Shown here in pieces: positions 25,307-31,930 of a stretch of 64,000 bases of DNA. The translations under genes were made by a program, and so were the position numbers. A model generated the notes under the pieces. It worked only from the letters and a program-made list of their open reading frames with translations. It was not told the DNA's origin and made no database searches. Positions within the stretch are counted from its first letter, which is position 1; each line of letters starts with the position of its first letter. The DNA comes from Paenibacillus antarcticus (GTDB lineage: Bacteria; Bacillota; Bacilli; Paenibacillales; Paenibacillaceae), in the NCBI RefSeq assembly GCF_001637225.1, contig NZ_LVJI01000054.1, forward strand, positions 1-64,000. Direction: 5' to 3'.

Positions 25307-26665
25307 ATGAGAACAATCTATTTGGATTGTATTTCAGGCATTGCAGGTGATATGGCTCTTTCTGCACTAGTGGACTTGGGTGCTGATCAAGAATATATTG
25401 TAGGCCATTTAACTGAACTGCCGATTGATTCATTCACGATGGAATTTATAGAGGTTGATCGGAGAGGGATTACGGCCAAATGGTTGAAACTGAGCTTTGA
25501 TGAACATCATCACGACATCGATCATGATCATCGCCATCACCACGACCACGACCATAGCCATCATCATGAGCATCACCACGACCACGACCATAGCCATCAC
25601 AATGAGCATCATAGCGACCACGATCATGATCATAGCCACCATCATGACCATGATCACGACCTTCATCGTGCATCACATACGCACGATGAGACAAGTGGGC
25701 ACTCTCATGAGCATAGGAAAGCTTCCGACATTATGCGCATGATAGATAGTTCAAATCTACCAGAACGTGTTAAAGAGAGAAGTTTGTCGATTTTTCATTT
25801 GATTGCCGAAGCAGAAGGTAAGATCCATGGGATGGACCCAGCAGAGGTTCACTTTCACGAAGTGGGAGCAATGGATTCTATTCTAGACGTCATTGGAGTT
25901 TGCCTAGCACTCGAGAGTCTCGATGTCTCCAAGATAATTGTTTCACCCGTACCAACAGGAACAGGCAGGCTTCGTATGGCGCATGGTTTATATCCGATAC
26001 CTGCTCCTGCAACGGCGGAGATACTTCGAGGTGTACCATTGTCTTCATTTACTGCCCAAGGAGAGCTGACAACACCAACAGGGGCGGGGATTGTGAAGGC
26101 GTTGGCATCTGAGTTTGGAACTCTGCCTGCGGGGACAATAGACAGGATAGGATATGGCGCCGGATCCAAAAATTTCGACCATCCCAACGTGATAAGAGCG
26201 ATTCTTTTTCAGCAAGAGCAAACGAAGAACTTTGACGAGACAATTGTTGTATTAGAAGCTCAAGTAGATGATTCTACGGGAGAGATACTCGGGTTTGCCA
26301 TGGAAAAGCTGTTCGAAGCTGGAGCGCTAGATGTGTATTATACCCCTGTATATATGAAAAAGAATCGTCCTGGAATCCTCATTAGCGTATTATGTCACCC
26401 GGCTAAGAGCGATCGTTGTGAGGAGACACTGCTTGCGGAAACATCTACCTTCGGTGTAAGACGAAGCGATTGGAAGCGAAGAGTGCTTGAACGTCAATGG
26501 ATTCAGGTAGACACTGATTATGGATCAGTAAGAGTGAAACAGGCTATTGAAGGCGATAGGATCATTCGTCAATCGCCTGAATTTGAGGATGCGGCTCAAG
26601 CGGCTCGTTCATTTGGTGTTCCACTTGAATCCGTATATCGTGAAATATATAAACATTTAAGGTAA
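25307..26665 (+). CDS. larC: Nickel insertion protein LarC with long histidine-rich insert
   Basis: A 452-residue LarC (pyridinium-bisthiocarboxylate nickel insertase), the CTP-dependent enzyme that inserts nickel as the last cofactor step. The N-terminal pattern 'YLDCISGIAGDMALSALVDLGAD' and 'VHFHEVGAMDSILDVIGVCLALE', 'TPTGAGIVKAL', 'LEAQVDDSTGEILGFAMEKLFEAGALDVYYTPVYMKKNRPG' are typical. Residues 67-136 form a His-rich insert with 36 His in 70 residues, probably for nickel binding or storage. The gene is a single open frame; in Lactobacillus plantarum larC is split and needs a frameshift. Last gene of the operon. Confidence 0.93.
   Translation: MRTIYLDCISGIAGDMALSALVDLGADQEYIVGHLTELPIDSFTMEFIEVDRRGITAKWLKLSFDEHHHDIDHDHRHHHDHDHSHHHEHHHDHDHSHHNEHHSDHDHDHSHHHDHDHDLHRASHTHDETSGHSHEHRKASDIMRMIDSSNLPERVKERSLSIFHLIAEAEGKIHGMDPAEVHFHEVGAMDSILDVIGVCLALESLDVSKIIVSPVPTGTGRLRMAHGLYPIPAPATAEILRGVPLSSFTAQGELTTPTGAGIVKALASEFGTLPAGTIDRIGYGAGSKNFDHPNVIRAILFQQEQTKNFDETIVVLEAQVDDSTGEILGFAMEKLFEAGALDVYYTPVYMKKNRPGILISVLCHPAKSDRCEETLLAETSTFGVRRSDWKRRVLERQWIQVDTDYGSVRVKQAIEGDRIIRQSPEFEDAAQAARSFGVPLESVYREIYKHLR
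25535..25606 (+). repeat. 36-bp in-frame tandem repeat within larC
   Basis: Two near-identical 36-base units encode HHHDHDHSHHHE and HHHDHDHSHHNE; a degenerate third unit (HHSDHDHDHSHH) follows to about 25642. In-frame repeat expansion explains the length of the nickel-binding tract. Confidence 0.75.
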
Positions 26666-26724
26666 TAGCTAATATTTTTATACTTGATTGTAGCAATCTC
26701 ATGTTATCTTGGACTGTAATTGAA

Positions 26725-26880
26725 GGGTCGACAACCTGATAAGTAAAGCCGTAGGACTTACCCTTGGTTAATATGTCGATCCTGATACAGCTTAGGAGAA
26801 GTAAAAGTAGTTAGTGGAGTCGGGAAATGGGTACAGAAGAGCTTTTGTTGTTCACTACTGTGAACGGGCCGTCTGTTTTT
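26725..26880 (+). ncRNA. Candidate structured RNA or leader upstream of gnd
   Basis: The 376-base gap between larC and gnd holds no convincing gene. A nested helix can be drawn by eye: GGGTCGACA (26725-26733) with TGTCGATCC (26774-26782), enclosing AACC/GGTT and TAAGT/ACTTA. Further on, GTTCAC-TACT-GTGAAC (26850-26865) is enclosed by ACAGA (about 26834) and TCTGT (26872-26876) and followed by TTTTT, which looks like an intrinsic terminator. I recognise no riboswitch or small RNA family. It may be a 3' element of the lar operon or an independent RNA. Confidence 0.35.
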
Positions 26881-26982
26881 AATTATGGAATATCTGGGGT
26901 TGCTATTAATTTCACTGTATGCGGTTACATATTTATTTTTGTAATTAGTGTAAGCTAGCTGATTAAATTATTTAAGATTTTT

Positions 26983-26996
26983 TAACAACGTTGTTA
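26983..26996. promoter_or_regulatory. LacI-type operator, copy 2
   Basis: TAACAACGTTGTTA, identical over all 14 bases to the palindrome at 20209. It lies 45 bases before gnd, in an AT-rich promoter-like region. It ties the gnd-isomerase unit to the nickel-pincer operon. Confidence 0.72.
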
Positions 26997-27041
26997 TTGA
27001 TTGCTTATATAGCTTATATATCATTTAAGGAGAGATAGTAA

Positions 27042-28451
27042 ATGAATAAACAACAGATTGGTGTTATTGGACTTGCAGTCATGGGTAAGAATCTTGCATT
27101 GAATTTGGAGAGTCGAGGATTTGAGGTTGCCGTCTATAATCGATCCTTTGATAAAACGCAGGAGTTGGTCACCGAAGCATCTGGCCGGAATTTGTACGGA
27201 TACGACGCTTTGGGGGACTTTGTGGCTTCTCTTGAGACCCCTAGAAAAATTCTAATGATGGTAAAGGCTGGAACACCTACGGACGATACCATTGCACAAC
27301 TTATACCACTACTTGAAAAAGGAGATATCTTGATTGATGGTGGTAATTCATACTTTATAGATACGCAGCGCAGAGCAAGTGAGTTGGAGCTACACGGCAT
27401 TCAGTTTGTCGGTGCAGGAGTCTCAGGAGGTGAGCAGGGGGCATTGGAGGGACCCGCTATTATGCCTGGTGGAACCCGAGAAACATATGCATATATTGAA
27501 CCATTTTTAACTGCTATTTCGGCTAAAGTTGAGGGAGATCCTTGCTGCACCTATATCGGACCTGATGGCGCGGGACATTATGTCAAAATGGTGCACAACG
27601 GTATCGAATATGGAGACATGCAGCTGATTTGCGAGGCATATCACTTGCTAAAAGAAGTAATAGAGGCAGAACCTGAGGAGCTTCATCAGATTTTCAAGGA
27701 ATGGAACGAGGGTGAACTTAACAGCTACTTGATTGAAATCACACAAGACATATTTACCAAGATCGATCCAGACACTGGTAAATATGTCGTTGATATCATC
27801 AAGGATTCTGCAGGCCAGAAAGGTACCGGGAAATGGGCCTCACAAAATGCACTGGATCTGGGTGTTCCTTTGCCGGTCATTACGGAGTCAGTCTTCATGC
27901 GTTATTTATCATCTCTAGGGGAAGAACGTAAGCTTGCTTCCACGTTGTTTAATAAGCCGGCTATTTCACAAATCAGTGGAAATCGTAAGGATTTCATTGA
28001 ATTAATTCGTAAGGCGTTGTATGCAAGTAAAATATGCTCTTATGCCCAAGGATTTGCTCAAATGAAGATGGCTTCCGAGACTTACGGGTGGGGATTAAAT
28101 TACGGTAACATTTCGATGATATTCCGAGGAGGTTGCATTATCCGTGCTCAATTTCTTCACAATATAAAGGATGCTTTTGATACCGATGCAACTCTATCTA
28201 ATCTTCTCTTAGACAATTATTTTAAAAATATTGTGAATGAATATCAGCAGGCGTGGCGTGAAGTTGTTGCAGTTGCAGCACTAAACGGCATTTCTATACC
28301 GGCATTCGCTTCGGCTCTATCTTATTTTGATGCGTATCGTACAGCGTATCTCCCAGCAAATCTGCTTCAGGCTCAGCGTGATTATTTTGGGGCCCATACT
28401 TTTGAGCGTGTTGATAAAGAAGGAAGCTATCACTATCAATGGAACAATTAA
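27042..28451 (+). CDS. gnd: 6-phosphogluconate dehydrogenase, decarboxylating
   Basis: A 469-residue enzyme that oxidatively decarboxylates 6-phosphogluconate to ribulose-5-phosphate. Visible signatures are the nucleotide-binding 'GVIGLAVMGKNLALN' (7-21), 'NRSFDKT' near the 2'-phosphate site, 'VSGGEQGALEGPAIMPGG', 'GHYVKMVHNGIEYGDMQ' with the catalytic Lys and His-Asn, and 'GTGKWASQNALDLGVP'. AAGGAGAG precedes ATG 27042. Its promoter region carries the same palindrome as the gluconokinase operon, and it is followed by a glucuronate-isomerase homologue. This copy thus seems dedicated to aldonate breakdown rather than to the general pentose pathway. Confidence 0.95.
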   Translation: MNKQQIGVIGLAVMGKNLALNLESRGFEVAVYNRSFDKTQELVTEASGRNLYGYDALGDFVASLETPRKILMMVKAGTPTDDTIAQLIPLLEKGDILIDGGNSYFIDTQRRASELELHGIQFVGAGVSGGEQGALEGPAIMPGGTRETYAYIEPFLTAISAKVEGDPCCTYIGPDGAGHYVKMVHNGIEYGDMQLICEAYHLLKEVIEAEPEELHQIFKEWNEGELNSYLIEITQDIFTKIDPDTGKYVVDIIKDSAGQKGTGKWASQNALDLGVPLPVITESVFMRYLSSLGEERKLASTLFNKPAISQISGNRKDFIELIRKALYASKICSYAQGFAQMKMASETYGWGLNYGNISMIFRGGCIIRAQFLHNIKDAFDTDATLSNLLLDNYFKNIVNEYQQAWREVVAVAALNGISIPAFASALSYFDAYRTAYLPANLLQAQRDYFGAHTFERVDKEGSYHYQWNN

Positions 28452-28468
28452 CGAAAGGGGAAATTAAA

Positions 28469-29731
28469 GTGAATATTCAAACTAATGTAAGTAAGGCTGA
28501 TCTACGACAGACTGTGGAGCATTTGGCAATGAGCATGCCCGTCACCGATATGCATACGCATTTATATGCGCCTGAATTTGGGGAATTGCTTTTGTGGGGC
28601 ATTGATGAACTGTTGACTTATCATTATTTGATTTCAGAGTCGATCAGATGGTCTGAAGAAGAATATAGTCATTTCTGGTCTATGACCAAACGTGAGCAAG
28701 CGGACTGGATATGGCAAACCCTTTTCCTTGATCATTCGCCGGTAAGTGAGGCGACCAGTGGTTTCATTACGATCCTCACTCGTCTTGGGTTTGATGTAAG
28801 CTCACGTAACCTAGATGATTACCGTCAAGAACTCGCGAAACGTTCGGTTAATGAACAAGTAGATATTGTGATGCAAATCGCGGGCATAGATAAAATCGTC
28901 ATGACGAATGACCCGTTCGATTCCATTGAACGTTCAGTATGGTTGTCAGGAAACGGGAAAAAGGATCCTCGGTTCTACGCGGCACTTCGAGTGGATACAC
29001 TGTTGAACGATTGGCCACTTGCCGTGAACGAGCTTCAAAACCTTGGTTATGATGTTCAAATGGAATGGTCCAAACAGACAATAGAGGAAACGCGTAGATT
29101 TCTGAGCGAATGGATCATTCGTATGGATGCTCTTTATCTTGCAGTATCTATGCCAGGTGATTTTCAATATCCAGCGGATGACCATAGAAGTAAAATGATT
29201 GACGAGGTTATGATTCCGGTATGCCAAGGGCAAAACATCCCGTTTGCACTTATGATCGGCGTTCGGAGAAAAGTGAACCCATTGCTCGGATTGGCAGGCG
29301 ACATGAGTATGAGATCTGACGTATCGGCAGTTGAAGCATTATGTCGCCGTTATCCGGACCAGAAGTTCCTAATTACTATGCTAGCGAGAGAGAATCAGCA
29401 TGAATTGACAGTGCTTGCACGCAAGTTCCGCAATTTAATGATTTTCGGTTGTTGGTGGTTTCTTCACATCGAGTCCATCGTTGAGGAGATGACGCGATTC
29501 CGGGTAGAGCTTCTAGGTACTTCAATGATTCCGCAGCATTCTGACTGTCGTGTCTTTGAACAACTGATCTATAAATGGGAGCATTCTAGAAAAATTATTG
29601 CTAAGGTGCTGGCAGACAAATACGAGAAGCTTCATTATAGTGGATGGAATGTAACTGAAGAAGAAATAAAAAGAGATTTGGATGATATGTTAAACCAGAA
29701 CTTTTGGCGCTTTCTGGGCAAGGGTCAATAG
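28469..29731 (+). CDS. Glucuronate isomerase-like protein (UxaC-related, amidohydrolase fold)
   Basis: A protein of about 420 residues related to uronate isomerases (amidohydrolase superfamily). 'MPVTDMHTHLYAPEFG' supplies the HxH metal site, and 'LLLWGIDELLTYHYL' is typical of a shorter UxaC-like branch annotated as glucuronate isomerase. It would interconvert D-glucuronate and D-fructuronate. GTG 28469 is the better start because AAAGGGG lies 8 bases upstream; the ATG at 28439 overlaps gnd and lacks a site. It is the last gene of the unit and ends at a strong terminator. The link to the SDR and LarA-like genes rests on the shared operator. Confidence 0.75.
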   Translation: MNIQTNVSKADLRQTVEHLAMSMPVTDMHTHLYAPEFGELLLWGIDELLTYHYLISESIRWSEEEYSHFWSMTKREQADWIWQTLFLDHSPVSEATSGFITILTRLGFDVSSRNLDDYRQELAKRSVNEQVDIVMQIAGIDKIVMTNDPFDSIERSVWLSGNGKKDPRFYAALRVDTLLNDWPLAVNELQNLGYDVQMEWSKQTIEETRRFLSEWIIRMDALYLAVSMPGDFQYPADDHRSKMIDEVMIPVCQGQNIPFALMIGVRRKVNPLLGLAGDMSMRSDVSAVEALCRRYPDQKFLITMLARENQHELTVLARKFRNLMIFGCWWFLHIESIVEEMTRFRVELLGTSMIPQHSDCRVFEQLIYKWEHSRKIIAKVLADKYEKLHYSGWNVTEEEIKRDLDDMLNQNFWRFLGKGQ

Positions 29732-29753
29732 CAGGTAAGATCCGAACTTGATG

Positions 29754-29790
29754 CAAAAATAGGCGGTTCTTAAGAACGGCCTATTTTTTG
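29754..29790 (+). terminator. Terminator of the gnd unit
   Basis: CAAAAATAGGC-G-GTTCTT paired with AAGAAC-G-GCCTATTTTTTG: a near-perfect stem with a built-in T-run. The rest of the gap to 30054 shows only an isolated AAGGAGGGG at about 29930 without a following reading frame. Confidence 0.8.
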
Positions 29791-30054
29791 CGTATTCGAA
29801 ATATAAGAGTTACGTTTCACTTTTTTAACTGTCACGCAGAAACCATCAATTTATTCCATACTTCTGAATTGGATTCCTTTCACATCGTGTACTAATATAT
29901 ACTAGGTATCTATAAGATCTTACGATAAAGGAGGGGTTTTTTAATAAATTTAGTGGATGATTTACACAATTGGAAACATGGGGAAATGTGAAACGTCGAT
30001 AGATCAATATAATGAATGGGGATCGAGATAACTACTAGAATTCAATCTCATAGG

Positions 30055-30291
30055 TTAGATTTTCGTACAAGATAGTATTAATAGAATCAACCCCATACAC
30101 GATAATGAAATAAATAGAATCATTGTGCTACTATCTTTCTTCTTCTGAGTTGGAATAGAAGTTATGATTTCTTCTGTTCTTACTGCATTCTTTTGAAGAT
30201 GGACTTTGAAAGATTCATATAACAGAATTCCGCAACGATCACAGAATTGTGCGCTATCTTTGTTCTGAAAGTTACATTTAAGACAGTGCAA
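30055..30291 (-). CDS. Small zinc-ribbon membrane protein
   Basis: A 78-residue protein. Residues 3-20 have two CxxC pairs ('CLKCNFQNKDSAQFCDRCG'), a zinc-ribbon. A hydrophobic helix at about 57-74 ('TMILFISLSCMGLILLIL') anchors it at the C-terminus. It starts at TTG 30291 with AAGGAG about 9 bases upstream. It is a single gene on the minus strand; function unknown. Confidence 0.65.
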   Translation of the reverse strand: MHCLKCNFQNKDSAQFCDRCGILLYESFKVHLQKNAVRTEEIITSIPTQKKKDSSTMILFISLSCMGLILLILSCTKI

Positions 30292-30462
30292 TGTTCATTC
30301 TCCTTTCATTTGTGAGGGTGAATCTCAAGTTAAAACAATAAATAATGATCCAATAAAGTAATTATATACCAAATGAAACTATCAGTAAATATAATGGAAC
30401 TAACAGTATATTAATTTTAGATTAAACTTTCACTACTGTTTAGGGTGGAGGGTGATATAACA

Positions 30463-30840
30463 ATGGATTATATTCAATTAGGATCGCGATTACGTAAGGA
30501 ACGACTTAAACATAATTTCACCCAAGAAAAATTGGCTGAGAGGATCGATGTATCTCATGCATATATAGGCCAAATTGAACGAGGCGAGAGAAGCCTTACG
30601 CTCGAAACTCTGATCAAATTAGCCAATCAATTAGACGTAACCGCAGACGAATTACTTCACGATTCTCTCAAAATGAATGAAAGTCACTTCATACATAAAA
30701 TCATACAATTGGTTCATGAACGTTCGATTGATGAGCAGCAAATGGCATTGAATATGCTTGAAGTGATGTTTACTCATCTTGATCAGATGAACTCGACAAG
30801 TAAAGATATAATAAAGGACTCGATGGTTGTAAATTCTTAA
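30463..30840 (+). CDS. XRE family transcriptional regulator
   Basis: A 125-residue regulator. Residues 4-60 form a Cro/C1-type helix-turn-helix: 'LGSRLRKERLKHNFTQEKLAERIDVSHAYIGQIERGERSLTLETLIKLANQLDVTADELL'. The C-terminal part is helical and probably dimerises. The start is ATG 30463 with GGAGG about 11 bases upstream. No partner gene is coupled to it; targets are unknown. A very long perfect hairpin follows the stop. Confidence 0.82.
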   Translation: MDYIQLGSRLRKERLKHNFTQEKLAERIDVSHAYIGQIERGERSLTLETLIKLANQLDVTADELLHDSLKMNESHFIHKIIQLVHERSIDEQQMALNMLEVMFTHLDQMNSTSKDIIKDSMVVNS

Positions 30841-30908
30841 TTAATGGAAGTCATTTGTCATTTGTTATTTGTCATTGGATCAAGGTAGATTAAACGTTTA
30901 AGCTAGGT

Positions 30909-30954
30909 CGTTATTAAGAAGGTTATCCCTGTAGGGATAACCTTCTTAATAACG
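30909..30954 (+). terminator. Long perfect inverted repeat, probable terminator
   Basis: A 22-bp perfect stem with only GT as the loop (left arm 30909-30930, right arm 30933-30954), followed by GCCTTTTAAA. The stem is longer than an ordinary terminator, but the position after a gene and the T-run support that role. Confidence 0.6.
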
Positions 30955-31036
30955 GCCTTTTAAATTTGGTATAAAGCTTACTAATTCCAGTGTATATTGG
31001 AGAATTCGAATTAAAGTGTAATGATATGATTACAAT

Positions 31037-31101
31037 TGCAAAGTAGGCTTTACATAAATTGCAAAGTTAGCTATACTTATTTTGTAAAGTGAACTTTGCA
31101 T
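31037..31101 (+). promoter_or_regulatory. Promoter with repeated operators, probable autoregulation
   Basis: Promoter TTTACA (31049-31054), 17-base spacer, TATACT (31072-31077). GCAAAGT-type half sites surround it: an inverted pair TGCAAAGTAGGCTTTACA (31037-31054) over the -35 box, a half site TTGCAAAGTTAG (from 31059) in the spacer, and an inverted pair TTGTAAAGTGAACTTTGCA (31082-31100) after the -10 box. The small XRE gene directly downstream is the natural binder. Confidence 0.6.
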
Positions 31102-31116
31102 ATGGGAGGATGTCTT

Positions 31117-31323
31117 GTGAAGACCAGAATTCAAGAACTACGTAAACTACATCGTATTTCACAGGAAGAACTAGGATTAGCCGTAGGGGTGACCAGGCAA
31201 ACCATTACTTCCTTGGAAGGTGAGAAGTACACAGCATCATTAGTCCTTGCCTATAAGATTGCACAATATTTTAGCCTCAGCATTGAAGAAGTATTTGATT
31301 TCAGCCAATTGGAGGAGATGTGA
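31117..31323 (+). CDS. Small XRE-type regulator (YozG/Cro-like)
   Basis: A 68-residue protein made almost entirely of a Cro/C1-type helix-turn-helix: 'RIQELRKLHRISQEELGLAVGVTRQTITSLEGEKYTASLVLAYKIAQYF', ending 'SIEEVFDF'. The start is GTG 31117, with GGGAGGA 6 bases upstream. It belongs to the small family of repressors paired with a membrane protein, and such a gene follows after one base. Repeated boxes around its own promoter suggest autorepression. Confidence 0.85.
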   Translation: MKTRIQELRKLHRISQEELGLAVGVTRQTITSLEGEKYTASLVLAYKIAQYFSLSIEEVFDFSQLEEM

Positions 31324-31324
31324 G

Positions 31325-31765
31325 ATGGAGAAGTTCAAAGCAACTATACAATTAAGAATTAAATTATTAGCCATTGTAATGGTAATAACGGTGCTAAGTA
31401 ATGTGATATTACAATTTATGAGAGATCGACTACCTGCCAGACCCGATTTTATTTTCGGATTTCAGACAGGCGTTTTTATAGGTCTGCTGGTGTTTTTATT
31501 GTACATTATTTCAAAATACACAGCGTGTTTAAAGAATGCTGAAGCACTGAAAAAGTTATACATTAAAGAACATGATGAACGTGAACAGTTAATCGCTTAT
31601 AAAGCCTCCGTATTAGCGCTAGTCGTATTGCTTGTGATCGTGGCACTTTCTACAGTCATTGCAGGATTTTTTAATATCATTGTCTTCATTACATTATTAA
31701 GTGTTATGGGACTGCTGTTAATTGTAATGCTTACTACGCTAACGTATTACAGAAGAGCCCTTTGA
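31325..31765 (+). CDS. Membrane protein paired with small XRE regulator
   Basis: A 146-residue protein with four predicted membrane segments (about residues 12-30, 42-62, 93-113 and 117-138). The middle cytosolic loop carries 'YIKEHDEREQLI', a motif common in membrane proteins encoded beside small XRE regulators (DUF2178-like). The start ATG 31325 follows the regulator's stop immediately, and GGAGG lies inside the end of that gene. Function unknown. Confidence 0.7.
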   Translation: MEKFKATIQLRIKLLAIVMVITVLSNVILQFMRDRLPARPDFIFGFQTGVFIGLLVFLLYIISKYTACLKNAEALKKLYIKEHDEREQLIAYKASVLALVVLLVIVALSTVIAGFFNIIVFITLLSVMGLLLIVMLTTLTYYRRAL

Positions 31766-31930
31766 AAAAGATTAGTATAATTCTATCTTTCAAACACTAA
31801 GTGTTCGCCCAATACGATTTACACTGCGTTTACACAATCATGTATTCCCTTTAATATCTATCTCCTACAATCAAGATGCTAGTATAAAAGTCCTACAGCA
31901 AATCAATAGGACAATTGGAGGATGATATTT

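Noticed and set aside
25430..25742. Long Met/Val-rich or Asp/Gly-rich open frames over the larC histidine tract, on both strands
   Set aside because: They are by-products of the CAT/CAC/GAC repeats in other frames and have no ribosome site.
29920..30054. AAGGAGGGG at about 29930 as the start of a small gene
   Set aside because: The only following frame (GTG near 29953) stops after about 12 codons. It may be a relic, but nothing can be supported.
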